Source of the DNA: Rhizobium sp. NLR16a | GTDB lineage: Bacteria; Pseudomonadota; Alphaproteobacteria; Rhizobiales; Rhizobiaceae | Assembly (NCBI RefSeq): GCF_017948245.1 | Contig: NZ_CP072868.1 | Coordinates: 124,001 to 188,000, forward strand | Direction: 5' to 3' | Length of the DNA: 64,000 nucleotides | Part shown: piece after piece, positions 55,932 to 64,000 of the stretch | Layout: every line of letters starts with the position of its first letter | Position numbering within the stretch: position 1 is the stretch's first letter | Notes under the pieces: generated by a model | Databases searched by the model: none | Told to the model about the DNA's origin: nothing | What the model saw: only the letters and a program-made list of their open reading frames with translations | Translations under genes and position numbers: made by a program

Positions 55932-56806
55932 GATGCGGCACCTCGGCGAAGACGGGGGAGAATGAGCGCGAAGGTGACGAGCACCGCCGTCACGAAATTG
56001 AGATCGGAGGCCTGCAGGCCGATGACGTCGCTCGACAGCGCCAGCTGGATGGCGATGCGATAGAGGATCGAGCCGAGCACGCAGCCGACGAGGGCGATCA
56101 GCAGGCCCCGGCGTCCGAGCAGCGTCTCGCCGATGATGACGGCGGCAAGACCGACGACGATCGTGCCGACGCCCGAAGTGACGTCGGCAAATCCGTTGGT
56201 TTGGGCAAACAAGGCGCCACCGAACGCCACCAGCGCGTTCGAGATCGCCATGCCGAGATAGATCTGCCGGCTGGTGTCGACGCCCTGGGCGCGGGCCATG
56301 CGGGCATTGGCGCCGGTGGCGCGCATCGCAAGCCCGGCATCGCTTTCGAGGAAGCGCCAGACAATGATCAGCGCGACAATAACCAGAACGCCGACGAAGA
56401 GCGGCCGCACGTAGAAATCACGCAGGCCATGGCCGAAAAACGGGCTGATCATCGTATCGGCATTGATGAGGGCGACGTTCGGTTTTCCCATCACCCGCAG
56501 ATTGACCGAAAACAGCGCGATCATCGTCAGGATCGAGGCGAGCAGGTTGAGGATCTTGAAGCGCACGTTGAGCAGCGCCGTCACCATGCCGGCCGCCGCA
56601 CCCGCCGCCATCGCAATCAGCGCCGCGAGCCAGGCATTGACGCCGGCAATGATCAGCACCGCGGTAACCGCCGCGCCGAGCGGAAAGGAACCGTCTACCG
56701 TGAGGTCAGGAAAATCGAGGACGCGGAAGGCGAGATAGACGCCGAGGGCGACGAAGGAATAGACCAGGCCGAGCTCGACGGCCCCCCAGAATGCGATTTG
56801 GCTCAA
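55928..56806 (-). CDS. ABC transporter permease
   Basis: A 292-residue permease with about eight hydrophobic segments and the LivH-like EAA-region MRATGANARMARAQGVDTS. Opening segment VELGLVYSFVALGVYLAFRVLDFPDLTVDGSFPLG is typical of the BPD_transp_2 permeases paired with ABC_sub_bind proteins. A hairpin in the 120-bp spacer separates it from the solute-binding gene. Confidence 0.9.
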   Translation of the reverse strand: MSQIAFWGAVELGLVYSFVALGVYLAFRVLDFPDLTVDGSFPLGAAVTAVLIIAGVNAWLAALIAMAAGAAAGMVTALLNVRFKILNLLASILTMIALFSVNLRVMGKPNVALINADTMISPFFGHGLRDFYVRPLFVGVLVIVALIIVWRFLESDAGLAMRATGANARMARAQGVDTSRQIYLGMAISNALVAFGGALFAQTNGFADVTSGVGTIVVGLAAVIIGETLLGRRGLLIALVGCVLGSILYRIAIQLALSSDVIGLQASDLNFVTAVLVTFALILPRLRRGAAS

Positions 56807-56864
56807 GGCTTTCAGCCCCTTTTGTTTTCGTTCCGCCCGTCGCGAAACCGCAGCCTTTCAATAC

Positions 56865-56898
56865 TTCAGCCGCCCCCGTGCAAACGGGAGCGGCTGAA
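56865..56898 (-). terminator. Intercistronic hairpin between binding-protein and permease genes
   Basis: Two stacked stems, TTCAGCCGC / GCGGCTGAA and CCCG / CGGG, with a c/a mismatch between them and loop TGCAAA. No T-run follows on the minus strand. It probably protects the binding-protein mRNA or attenuates transcription into the permease gene. Confidence 0.7.
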
Positions 56899-56926
56899 TG
56901 TGAATGGTTGATGCGACGATGAGCGC

Positions 56927-57880
56927 TTATTCGATGACCTTGTTGGCGCGCGAAAGCACGCTCTCGGGCAGGGTGACGCCCATCTTGGCCGCAGCCGCCT
57001 TGTTGACGACGAGATCGCTGCCGGCGGCGGTCTTGACCGCGATGTCGCCCGGGTTTTCGCCCTTCAGGACGCGCACGACGATCTCGCCCGTCTGCTTGCC
57101 GACGTCGTAATAATTGAAGCCGAGCGCGGCGATCGAACCGCGCGAAACCGAATCCGTATCGGCGGTGAAGAGCGGCAACTTGCTCTCTTCGGCAACCGCA
57201 ACGGCGCCCTCGAGCGCGGAGATGATCGTGTTGTCGGTCGGAATATAGATGGCATCGGCGCGGCCGACGAGGGCGCGGGCGGCACCCTGAACCTCGGCCG
57301 ATTTGGTCGCGGCCGATTCGACCACCGTCAGGCCGGCCTTTTCGGCTTCGGCCTTCAGCACGGCGAGCAGCGAAACCGAATTCGCCTCGCCGGAGTTGTA
57401 GAGATAGCCGATCGTCTTCACCTTCGGCAGGATTTCCTTGATCAGCGCCAGGTGCTCGCCGACGGGCGACATGTCGGAAAGGCCGGTGACGTTGCCGCCC
57501 GGCTTGTCCATGTTCTTGACGAGCTGGGCGCCGAGCGGATCGGAGACGGCCGTGAAGACGACAGGAATGTCGCGCGTCGCCGAGACGACGGCCTGGGCCG
57601 ACGGCGTGGAAATGGGGACGATCACGTTGGGCTCGTCGCCGGCGAACTGACGGGCAATCTGGGCTGCCGTCGCCGGATTGCCCTGCGCCGATTCGAACAT
57701 GAATTTCAGGTTCTCGCCTTCCTTGTAGCCCGCCGACATCAGCACGTCGAGAACGCCCTTGCGGGCGGCATCGAGCGCGGGATGCTCGACGATCGCAGTG
57801 ACGGCAACGGTCACATTATCGGCCTTGGCGGGCAGGGAAAGGGCCAAAGTGGCGGCAAGAGCGAGCAAAATCGGGCGCAT
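56927..57880 (-). CDS. ABC transporter solute-binding protein (TrpX/ABC_sub_bind family)
   Basis: A 317-residue periplasmic binding protein with a signal peptide (residues 1-20, ending LPAKADN). The mature part begins VTVAVTAIVEHPALDAARKG and has the ABC_sub_bind layout (PISTPSAQAVVSATRDIPVVF, GLSDMSPVGEHL). Family members bind tryptophan, other amino acids or derivatives. The ATG has AGGAGG eight bases upstream. First gene of a three-gene transporter operon. Confidence 0.9.
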   Translation of the reverse strand: MRPILLALAATLALSLPAKADNVTVAVTAIVEHPALDAARKGVLDVLMSAGYKEGENLKFMFESAQGNPATAAQIARQFAGDEPNVIVPISTPSAQAVVSATRDIPVVFTAVSDPLGAQLVKNMDKPGGNVTGLSDMSPVGEHLALIKEILPKVKTIGYLYNSGEANSVSLLAVLKAEAEKAGLTVVESAATKSAEVQGAARALVGRADAIYIPTDNTIISALEGAVAVAEESKLPLFTADTDSVSRGSIAALGFNYYDVGKQTGEIVVRVLKGENPGDIAVKTAAGSDLVVNKAAAAKMGVTLPESVLSRANKVIE

Positions 57881-57973
57881 GGATGTCCTCCTGAATGATT
57901 TTGGCGGCACTATTAGGAAAAGCGCATGCTTAAATCAATGCAGGAGAATTGTAGCGAGGATCAAACTTGCTGA

Positions 57974-59203
57974 TCAGTCGTCGGCGCCGTGATTGGCGAT
58001 CATCATTGCCTCGAAGGCCAGGCGCTCGGTCTTGCGCATGCGTTCGGATTCCGATTTCAGCTGGCCGCAGGCGGCAAGGATGTCGCGGCCGCGCGGTGTG
58101 CGGATCGGCGAAGCGTAACCGGCCGAATTGATGAAATCGGCGAACTTTTCGATCTGCTCCCAATCCGAACACTGGTAATTGGTGCCGGGCCAGGGATTGA
58201 ACGGAATGAGGTTGATCTTCGCCGGCACGCCTTTCAGGAGCTTGATCAAACCCTTCGCGTCTTCGAGGCTGTCGTTGACGTCCTTCAGCATCACATATTC
58301 GAAGGTGATGCGCCGGGCATTGGAAAGGCCCGGATAGGCCTTGCAGGCGTCGATCAGTTCCTTCAGCGGGTACTTCTTGTTGATCGGCACCAGAATATCG
58401 CGCAGGTCGTCGCGCACCGCATGCAGCGAGATCGCCAGCATGACGCCGATCTCCTCGCCGGTGCGGAAGATTTCCGGCACGACGCCGGAGGTGGAAAGCG
58501 TCACGCGGCGTTTGGACAGCGACAGGCCGTCGCCATCCGTGGCGATCAGCAGCGCTTGCTTGACGCTGTCGAAATTATAGAGCGGCTCGCCCATGCCCAT
58601 CATGACGATATTGCTGACCTTGCGGCCCTCGGCAGGCATGATCGTGCCTTGCGGCGCTTCACGATCCGGGAAGTCGCCGAGCCGGTCGCGAGCGAGCAGC
58701 AACTGCGACAGAATTTCCTCCGCCGTCAGGTTGCGCACCAGGCGCTGTGTACCGGTATGACAGAAGGAACAGGTCAGCGTGCAGCCGACCTGGCTTGAGA
58801 TGCAGAGCGTGCCGCGGCCCTCTTCCGGAATGTAGACGGCCTCGATCTCGACCGGGCGGCCCGCGCCCCGCGCGGGAAAACGCAGCAGCCATTTGCGCGT
58901 GCCGTCGTTCGAGACCTGCTCCTCGACGATTTCCGGACGCGCGATGGTGAAATGCGTCTTCAGCATTTCACGCAGATCCTTGGCGATATTGGTCATATAG
59001 TCGAAATCGGAGACGCCGCGCACATAGATCCAATTCCAGAGCTGCGAGACGCGCATCTTGATCTGCTTTTCGGGCACGCCTTTTTCCCGGAGCGCCGCCG
59101 CCATTTCCTCCCGGGAGAGCCCGATCAACGACGGCTTCTCGGCGCCGGAAGACGGGCGCGCGGCCTGAGGTTTGTTGATGACGATCGCATCCATGACGGA
59201 CAT
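57974..59203 (-). CDS. rlmN: Dual-specificity 23S rRNA/tRNA methyltransferase RlmN
   Basis: A 409-residue radical SAM enzyme that methylates C2 of A2503 in 23S rRNA and A37 in some tRNAs. The Cx3Cx2C motif is CSFCHTG preceded by a Cys at the expected spacing (GCTLTCSFC), and the GMGEPLYN and LSLHA segments are characteristic. The catalytic C-terminal cysteine lies in LAACGQL. Start [11 protein letters not shown] at 59203; an ATG three codons later is an alternative. Confidence 0.95.
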   Translation of the reverse strand: MSVMDAIVINKPQAARPSSGAEKPSLIGLSREEMAAALREKGVPEKQIKMRVSQLWNWIYVRGVSDFDYMTNIAKDLREMLKTHFTIARPEIVEEQVSNDGTRKWLLRFPARGAGRPVEIEAVYIPEEGRGTLCISSQVGCTLTCSFCHTGTQRLVRNLTAEEILSQLLLARDRLGDFPDREAPQGTIMPAEGRKVSNIVMMGMGEPLYNFDSVKQALLIATDGDGLSLSKRRVTLSTSGVVPEIFRTGEEIGVMLAISLHAVRDDLRDILVPINKKYPLKELIDACKAYPGLSNARRITFEYVMLKDVNDSLEDAKGLIKLLKGVPAKINLIPFNPWPGTNYQCSDWEQIEKFADFINSAGYASPIRTPRGRDILAACGQLKSESERMRKTERLAFEAMMIANHGADD

Positions 59204-59386
59204 AGGCTTCTGACCCCGAATTCGAACACGTAACCGTTCCGCAAGCCGCGGACTTCGGGATCTGATCCGGAAGACTTGCGGAGGCATGACGGCACATTGG
59301 CAGAAATTGATGGCGGACGGCGACTGATATCGCGATCTGTCCGCTGTTTGCGCGGCCTTTAGCATTATTTTGCCCGCGCGTCACTA

Positions 59387-59435
59387 ATGCATGTCGCTCA
59401 AAAGTGTGAAGCGGTTTTGGAAAAACGACATGCAT
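59387..59435. repeat. 49-bp palindrome-ended intergenic element
   Basis: Ends ATGCATGTCG / CGACATGCAT (10 bp) around 29 bp that include AAAAGTGTGAAGCGGTTTTG. In my recollection this resembles a small intergenic palindrome widespread in Rhizobium and Sinorhizobium genomes; only one copy is seen in this window. Confidence 0.6.
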
Positions 59436-59454
59436 ACAGCAGAGACCTAAACGG

Positions 59455-59481
59455 CAAGAGCCGGCACAAGGCCGGCTCTTG
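59455..59481 (-). terminator. Hairpin terminator downstream of ialB
   Basis: A perfect 11-bp stem CAAGAGCCGGC / GCCGGCTCTTG with a 5-nt loop, 24 bp after the ialB stop; a short CCGTTTAGG follows on the minus strand, so the T-run is weak. Confidence 0.7.
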
Positions 59482-59505
59482 AAACTTTGTGACTGAAAGT
59501 CCCGC

Positions 59506-60015
59506 TTACTTGCAGCTTTCGATCTGCTTGAGCGCAGCCGAGATGCCCGACAGCGAATAGCTGTAGGACGTGCCGGTGCCTTTGCGCGAAACCGCATTGA
59601 CGGTCATCGAATGGCCGGTCTTCATCGCCGCGACGAGGGCCGGCTCCTGGGCAGCATTCTCGACCCAGCCCGCCTTGTCCTTGGTAAACATGACGAAGGT
59701 CTTGTTGTCGATGACGACATTGATCTTCGAATTTTCCTTCACCGTGTAGCCCATCATCGCCTGCGGCTCGTAGGAGATGTTCTGGCCGGGCCGCTGCGAA
59801 ACGATGAAGAAATTGTCGCCATGGTCGACGCTTGCTGGCTGCTTTGCCGTTGGAACGGACAGCACGTAGCACACGGTGCTATTGCCCGACTTATAGGAAT
59901 AGGCGCCCCATGCCTGGAACTGCTGAATGCGGGTCGGCGCGGCCTGCTGCGCTGCCGCCACTCCGGCCATTGTCAGGGTGAGGGCGAGGGCGGATACGAT
60001 ACTTCTTACAAACAT
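59506..60015 (-). CDS. Invasion-associated locus B (IalB) family protein
   Basis: A 169-residue secreted protein: signal peptide about residues 1-23 (MFVRSIVSALALTLTMAGVA ending AAAQQ), then the IalB-type body with WGAYSYKSGNSTVCYVLS, SYEPQAMMGYTVKENSKINV and GHSMTVNAVSRKGTGTSYSY, and a C-terminal cysteine. Bartonella IalB is associated with erythrocyte invasion; in rhizobia the family is of unknown role, probably envelope-related. ATG at 60015 has AGGA about 6 bp upstream and was preferred over an earlier ATG. Confidence 0.88.
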   Translation of the reverse strand: MFVRSIVSALALTLTMAGVAAAQQAAPTRIQQFQAWGAYSYKSGNSTVCYVLSVPTAKQPASVDHGDNFFIVSQRPGQNISYEPQAMMGYTVKENSKINVVIDNKTFVMFTKDKAGWVENAAQEPALVAAMKTGHSMTVNAVSRKGTGTSYSYSLSGISAALKQIESCK

Positions 60016-60351
60016 GGATTCCTGCCGGTTCTTGCGATTCAAGGCCCGAAGCGATCATAGCGGGCGCCGCATAATCACGATCTGCTTTATTTTGACTTAA
60101 TTCAGGTTACCAAATGGTCAACAATAGCTGCGATTTGTATGTGCCTGTGTCATTTCAGCTCGACTACCACCTTTGCCCCTTGCCGAAATCGGCTGCGATG
60201 CCGGTGCGCCGATGGCACCGACTGGCCGTTCGGCTGAACTTAAGACACAAAGATTCAGGCAACAGTTTGACCTTTCAAAAATCCGCTGTACCTCATTAAG
60301 ACTTTGGAAATCCGGGACGAAATTTTCGCCGCAGGGGGCTGGTGAGACGAC
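60016..60351. other. 336-bp divergent region of ialB and the ECF sigma gene
   Basis: No coding sequence is supported. The stretch is AT-richer than its flanks near 60090-60130 and 60240-60310 and must hold both divergent promoters; I could not assign a sigma-factor consensus with confidence. Small imperfect hairpins (for example GGTGCGCC/GGCACC around 60205) look unremarkable. Confidence 0.5.
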
Positions 60352-60912
60352 ATGGATGCCGAGGAAAGACAGCGTTTCGCTGCCCTCGCAAAGGCCGTCG
60401 CGGATGATCGCGACCAGCAGGCCTTTTCTATCCTGTTCGACTATTTCGCGCCGCGCCTGAAGAGCTGGCTGATGCGCCAGAAGATGACATCAGGCGAGGC
60501 CGAAGAGCTGGTCCAGGAGATCATGATCGTGCTCTGGCACAAGGCCTATCTCTACGATGCGACGCGATCTTCTCTGTCGACCTGGCTTTTTCGCATCGCC
60601 CGCAACCGCCGCATCGATCTGCGGCGCCGCACCAGCACCCGCACTTTCGACGAAACGGACCCGACCCTGCTGCCACCGGCTGAGATCGGTGCCGATGAAA
60701 TCATCGCCAATGGCGATCGCGATGCCAAGCTGCGCGCCGCTGTCGAGCAACTGTCCGAAGAACAGCGCGATATGCTGCGTGCAGCCTTCTTTCTCGGCCA
60801 ATCGCATTCTGAGATAGCCGAAGCGACCGGGCTGCCGCTCGGCACGGTGAAATCACGTATTCGGCTTGCGTTTGGAAAGCTTCGCAAGATGCTCGAGCAG
60901 GAACTCAGGTGA
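60352..60912 (+). CDS. ECF-subfamily RNA polymerase sigma factor
   Basis: A 186-residue ECF sigma factor. Region 2 (LFDYFAPRLKSWLMRQ through AEELVQEIMIVLWHKAYLYD) and region 4 (LSEEQRDMLRAAFFLG, HSEIAEATGLPLGTVKSRIR) are intact; region 3 is absent, as normal. The FAPRLKSWLM pattern resembles the ECF11 group, which is usually followed by a ChrR zinc anti-sigma gene; none is present next to it. An intact sigma factor with unusual context. Confidence 0.92.
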   Translation: MDAEERQRFAALAKAVADDRDQQAFSILFDYFAPRLKSWLMRQKMTSGEAEELVQEIMIVLWHKAYLYDATRSSLSTWLFRIARNRRIDLRRRTSTRTFDETDPTLLPPAEIGADEIIANGDRDAKLRAAVEQLSEEQRDMLRAAFFLGQSHSEIAEATGLPLGTVKSRIRLAFGKLRKMLEQELR

Positions 60913-60927
60913 ACCGCGCCGCGGCCT

Positions 60928-61320
60928 TCAAATCGTTTTCATCGTATCCGCAGGCCGGTCGGCAAGGACGCGGTCCGCTGCGTCGTAATGGTTCGGCCGG
61001 ATATGACCGCGCACCATGGCGAAGGCGGCGGAAAGCACGGCGATGTCGTCAGAAAAGCCGATAACAGCGAAAATATCCGGGATCATGTCTATCGGCATGA
61101 CGAAGTATGCCAGCGCGGCCAGCAGCACGCCGCGCACCTTGGTCGGCGTCTGCGGATCGAGCGCACAGTAGAAACCTGCGACGACGTCGCGCGAAAAGGG
61201 AATCTGGCGCACGGCCCGGCGGAAGGTCGGCCAGAACTTCTGCCGTACGGTTTCCTCCCGCCGGCTCTGGGTGTCCTCGTCGCCCGGCAGCAGGATTTCC
61301 CCGAATTTGACCTCGTCCAT
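60928..61320 (-). CDS. DUF1232 (YkvA-like) membrane protein
   Basis: About 130 residues. The DUF1232 core LLAALAYFVMPIDMIPDIFA and GFSDDIAVLSAAFAMV is present and forms one or two membrane segments; the flanks are charged and cytoplasmic. Function unknown. I start it at MDEVKFGEIL (61320), with AAAGGA eight bases upstream; earlier ATGs at 61329 and 61341 are possible. Convergent with the sigma-factor gene, 15 bp away. Confidence 0.83.
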   Translation of the reverse strand: MDEVKFGEILLPGDEDTQSRREETVRQKFWPTFRRAVRQIPFSRDVVAGFYCALDPQTPTKVRGVLLAALAYFVMPIDMIPDIFAVIGFSDDIAVLSAAFAMVRGHIRPNHYDAADRVLADRPADTMKTI

Positions 61321-61386
61321 TCCTGACATCCTTTCGTCCATGCGAACATATGGTGATGGCGCTTCGGCTTTCAATCAGCGCTCGTT

Positions 61387-61692
61387 TCAAACGGCACCGC
61401 GTGCCGCCGCCTTGTCCATCGCCCTGGCGAGCTTGAAATCCAGTTCCGTCAGCCCGCCGGCATCATGCGTGTTCAGCGTCACATCCACCCGGGAATAGAC
61501 GTTGAACCATTCGGGATGGTGGTTGAGTTTCTCGGCCGTAATCGCTGCCTGCGTCATGAAGCCGAAGGCCTCGATGAAATTTGAAAACTTGAACGTTTTC
61601 GAGATTGAAGAGGCCGCATCGTTGAGCGCCCAGCCTGAAAGCTCAGCCAGTCGTGCCTCGGCCGCCGCCCGTTCCAGTCTTTCCTGTTTCAT
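61387..61692 (-). CDS. phhB: Pterin-4a-carbinolamine dehydratase
   Basis: A 101-residue protein that recycles 4a-hydroxytetrahydrobiopterin produced by aromatic amino-acid hydroxylases. The active-site block [20 protein letters not shown] (two His and a Tyr) and [15 protein letters not shown] are diagnostic. No phenylalanine hydroxylase gene is adjacent. Divergent from the LMW-PTP remnant, 33 bp between starts. Confidence 0.93.
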   Translation of the reverse strand: MKQERLERAAAEARLAELSGWALNDAASSISKTFKFSNFIEAFGFMTQAAITAEKLNHHPEWFNVYSRVDVTLNTHDAGGLTELDFKLARAMDKAAARGAV

Positions 61693-61725
61693 GCCATGGT
61701 CCTCTCATCTGTCAGCAGGTCACCG

Positions 61726-62225
61726 ATGAAAGACATCAGCATCCTTTTCGTTTGCATGGGCAATATATGCCGTTCTCCGCTTGCGGAGGGAATTTTTACC
61801 CACCTTGCCGCCGAGGCGAGGCTGACCGATCGTTTCACGATCGATTCCGCCGGCACCGGCGGCTGAGATGAAGGTGAACCGCCCGACTGCCGTTCGATCG
61901 CTGTTGCCCGCAACCATGGCATCGACATAGCAGGGCAACGCGCCCGGCGCATCCGTTCGATCGATTTCGTCAGTGTCGATCTGATCGTCGCCATGGACCG
62001 CGACAATGTTGCGGAACTCAACAGGATCGCCCCTCCCGAGGCGAGCATCCAGCTGTTCGGCGATATCGCGCTGGGAACGGGGAGGACATTGCCGACCCCT
62101 ATGATGGCGGTCCGGAAGGTTTCGAGCTGCTCTATACCAAGCTCTTGACCGGCTGCAGCAGCCTGCTCGAAACGCTGGTCCCCGAACGTACTTCGTGCAG
62201 CGGGAACACTTCCTCGGTGAGATAG
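61726..62225 (+). pseudogene. Inactivated low-molecular-weight protein tyrosine phosphatase gene
   Basis: The start reads MKDISILFVCMGNICRSPLA, the CX5R active-site loop of LMW phosphatases, then STOPs: TGA at 61864-61866 stands where the family has Trp (GTGGWH). Translation in the same frame continues to match (GEPPDCRSIAVARNHGIDIA, DLIVAMDRDNV) until a run of G at 62079-62082, where one G appears to have been lost; the next frame restores EDIADPYDGGPEGFELLYTK and runs to TAG at 62223. Two independent lesions make it a pseudogene. Its last 94 nt overlap thpR. Confidence 0.9.
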
Positions 62226-62725
62226 GGCCCGCCGCCGACCGATTCGCGCGATGAAAGCAGCACGAAACGCGGCGCCGTGAAGGTCGCGGTGTGGAAGTTG
62301 CCACGCCCACTCAGATATTGCACGACATCGTCGAGCCGCGAGGATTTCAGCCGGGCCAGCGTCACGTGCGGCGTGAATTTGCGCGGATCCGGCGGCAGGC
62401 CGATGCGCTGGCAGATCCGTTCGATCTCAGCCTGCAGGGCGTACATCTCAGGCGACTGAGAAACGCCCGCCCAGACCGAATGCGGCTTCTTCGAGCCGAA
62501 GGACCCGATGCCTTCGAGCCGGAACTGAAATTCCGGCCGATCGATCCGGTCGAGGCGTTCAACGATTTCATCGGCCGTTCGGCCGTCGACATCACCGATG
62601 AAGCGCAGCGTGATGTGGTAATTTTCCACATCGATCCATCGTGCTCCGGGGAGGCCACCGCGCAGCAATGAAAGGCTCATTGCCGCATTGCGCGGAATTT
62701 CGAGGGCGGTAAACAGTCTCGGCAT
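62132..62725 (-). CDS. thpR: RNA 2',3'-cyclic phosphodiesterase / 2'-5' RNA ligase ThpR
   Basis: A 197-residue 2H phosphoesterase with both HxTx catalytic motifs, HITLRFIG (about residue 38) and HVTLARL (about residue 124). Family members hydrolyse 2',3'-cyclic phosphates and can join tRNA halves in vitro. Start MPRLFTALEIP at 62725. The last ~25 residues are encoded opposite the dead phosphatase gene and may be longer than ancestral. Confidence 0.9.
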   Translation of the reverse strand: MPRLFTALEIPRNAAMSLSLLRGGLPGARWIDVENYHITLRFIGDVDGRTADEIVERLDRIDRPEFQFRLEGIGSFGSKKPHSVWAGVSQSPEMYALQAEIERICQRIGLPPDPRKFTPHVTLARLKSSRLDDVVQYLSGRGNFHTATFTAPRFVLLSSRESVGGGPYLTEEVFPLHEVRSGTSVSSRLLQPVKSLV

Positions 62726-62793
62726 AACGAGCACTCCCCGAATCTTTTGCAGGTGCTTACACGGAATCACGCAATCAATGGCCGTGCAAGCCC

Positions 62794-63438
62794 CTAATTC
62801 TTCACAGAAGAAATCGTATCGATGAAATTTGTGACATCAGCTTCCATTTTCTCGACCATGACGTCGACACCTCTCGCGTTTGGATGCATGCCGTCATCGA
62901 GCTTCAGCCCCGCATCGAGCGCAACCCCGTCGAGGAAGAAGGCATAAAGTGGAACTCCATATTTGTCGGAAAGTTTCCGATAAATCGGATTGAAGCGCGC
63001 CGCATAATCCGCTCCCATGTTCGGCGGCGCCATCATGCCGACAAGCAGCACCGCTATGCCGCGCGCCTTGAGCCGGGCAATCATCTGATCGAGGTTTTTC
63101 TCGCTCTCTTCCGGCGGAATACCGCGCAGCGCATCATTGGCGCCGAGCTCGAGGATAACGCCATCGGTGCCGTCGGGGACCGACCAGTCGACCCGGGCAA
63201 GCCCACCTGTCGTGGTATCGCCCGAAACCCCGGCATTGGCAATGGAAACGTCGAGCCCCTTGGCCTTCAAAGCCGCCTGCAGCTTTTCCGGAAAGCCCTT
63301 GCCGGGCGGCAGCTGATAACCCGCCATCAGGCTGTCCCCGAATCCGACGAGATTGATCGTCCGCGCATTGACTCCAACGGCAAAGATCAGCGACACCGCG
63401 ATGACGGTGAATTGAAGCGCGGCAACTTTAAATCTCAT
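62794..63438 (-). CDS. GDSL/SGNH esterase-thioesterase, TesA-like
   Basis: A 214-residue secreted SGNH hydrolase. Signal peptide about residues 1-25 (ending GVNARTI), then block I GFGDSLMAGYQ with the catalytic serine, block II GVSGDTTTGG, block III GANDALRG, and block V DGMHPNARG holding the catalytic Asp and His. E. coli TesA, thioesterase I / lysophospholipase L1, is the closest named family. Divergent from the ABC ATPase gene, as tesA and ybbA are in E. coli. Confidence 0.92.
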   Translation of the reverse strand: MRFKVAALQFTVIAVSLIFAVGVNARTINLVGFGDSLMAGYQLPPGKGFPEKLQAALKAKGLDVSIANAGVSGDTTTGGLARVDWSVPDGTDGVILELGANDALRGIPPEESEKNLDQMIARLKARGIAVLLVGMMAPPNMGADYAARFNPIYRKLSDKYGVPLYAFFLDGVALDAGLKLDDGMHPNARGVDVMVEKMEADVTNFIDTISSVKN

Positions 63439-63510
63439 TCTGGCTTCCCTAGATTGGCGAGGTGCCGTGATGCGGCCATTGCGTTAGAGATTAATATAGG
63501 TCGATTTCTG

Positions 63511-64000
63511 TTGGCAAAAACCATCATCGAGTTGAAGGGCGCCGATCTCACCCTTGGCAGTGCGGCCGCCTCCGTCCATGTTCTGAAGGGCATCGATCTC
63601 GATATCGCTGCCGGCGAATCCGTTGGCATCGTCGGACCTTCCGGTTCCGGCAAATCCACCCTGCTGATGGTGCTTGCCGGACTGGAAAAGCTCGACAGCG
63701 GCGAAATCAATATCAACGACACGCCGCTCCATGCCCTGAGTGAGGATGAGGTCGCCGATTTCCGCGGCCGCAACATCGGCATCGTCTTCCAGTCCTTCCA
63801 CCTGATCGCCAACATGACGGCGCTGGAAAACGTCGCGGTGCCGCTGGAGCTCGCCAATATCAGCAACGCCTTCGAAATCGCCCATCGCGAACTGAGTTCG
63901 GTCGGCCTCGGCGAACGGCTGAACCACTATCCCGGCCAGCTTTCCGGCGGCGAGCAGCAGCGCGTGGCGATTGCCAGAGCGCTCGCTCCCTCGCCCGCCT
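63511..64000 (+). CDS. ABC transporter ATP-binding protein, YbbA/LolD-like (truncated by window edge)
   Basis: The first 163 codons are visible. Walker A GPSGSGKST is near residues 47-55, Q-loop FQSFHLI, and the signature LSGGEQQRVAIARALA. This matches the LolD/MacB/YbbA class that powers extraction of lipids or lipoproteins; the divergent tesA-like neighbour points to YbbA. I use a TTG start at 63511 (AGG 11 bases upstream), since no ATG fits. Confidence 0.88.
   Translation, partial: MAKTIIELKGADLTLGSAAASVHVLKGIDLDIAAGESVGIVGPSGSGKSTLLMVLAGLEKLDSGEININDTPLHALSEDEVADFRGRNIGIVFQSFHLIANMTALENVAVPLELANISNAFEIAHRELSSVGLGERLNHYPGQLSGGEQQRVAIARALAPSPA

Larger units (their letters stand above)
59204..59505. 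other. 302-bp gap between rlmN and ialB
   Basis: No coding sequence is supported here. It contains the palindromic element at 59387-59435 and a bidirectional-looking hairpin at 59455-59481; the rest (59204-59386) shows nothing recognisable apart from the presumed rlmN promoter. Confidence 0.6.

Overview
The window is a GC-rich stretch of bacterial chromosome that reads as core genome of a Rhizobium of the R. etli / R. leguminosarum type. The basis is the atpHAGDC operon without F0 genes, the mdh-sucCDAB operon next to sdhCDAB, an alphaproteobacterial hemC-hemD-mitofilin-hemY cluster, and IalB and Omp19/Inh type envelope proteins. This assignment is inferred from gene content and protein character; no 16S rRNA gene, tRNA, CRISPR array, insertion sequence or prophage is visible. 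Almost all of it is densely packed coding sequence with many 1 to 4 nt stop/start overlaps.

Layout. 1-4780 (minus): F1 ATP synthase operon atpH-A-G-D-(small Cys protein)-C. 5035-13095: a small membrane protein, priA, a DapA-family lyase or aldolase, a GNAT and a PlsC-like acyltransferase, the tyrosine recombinase xerC, a TraB/GumN protein and a cytochrome b561. 13192-25209 (minus): a long TCA-cycle transcription unit, mdh-sucC-sucD-sucA-yciI-sucB-DUF4241-secreted protein-SDR-LysE-lpdA, closed by a strong terminator. 25384-31094 (minus): zapE, an Omp19-like lipoprotein, a broken nucleotidyltransferase gene, and sdhCDAB. The malate dehydrogenase, 2-oxoglutarate dehydrogenase, succinyl-CoA synthetase and succinate dehydrogenase genes together give the oxidative half of the TCA cycle, feeding electrons to the respiratory chain that energises the ATP synthase at the left end.

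31505-45139: a His-rich secreted protein, the coupled tsaD-gpsA-yciI-EVE-methyltransferase unit, divergent hemC-hemD-mitofilin-hemY-terB-amidotransferase genes, an MFS exporter, yggT-yggU, ppa and a GNAT. 45140-52131: typA, an M3 metallopeptidase, an unrecognised 143-residue protein, a LysE exporter, and a small accessory patch holding a cupin and a TetR regulator. 52132-64000: argG, an SDR, a LysE exporter, a three-gene ABC transporter of the TrpXYZ type, rlmN, ialB, an ECF sigma factor lacking an adjacent anti-sigma gene, a DUF1232 protein, phhB, a dead LMW phosphotyrosine phosphatase gene, thpR, a TesA-like esterase, and the start of a LolD/YbbA-type ATPase cut by the window edge.

Most notable non-genic or unexplained signals: a 359-bp element with 34-bp terminal inverted repeats between hemD and the mitofilin gene; three perfect and one near-perfect TTAA-N7-TTAAC motifs (CtrA-like), three of them in front of poorly characterised genes; a small CPFC-motif protein translationally coupled on both sides inside the ATP synthase operon; two copies of a dispersed palindromic repeat; a CTTACG/CGTAAG palindrome in front of mdh; and two gene remnants whose inactivating lesions can be read directly.
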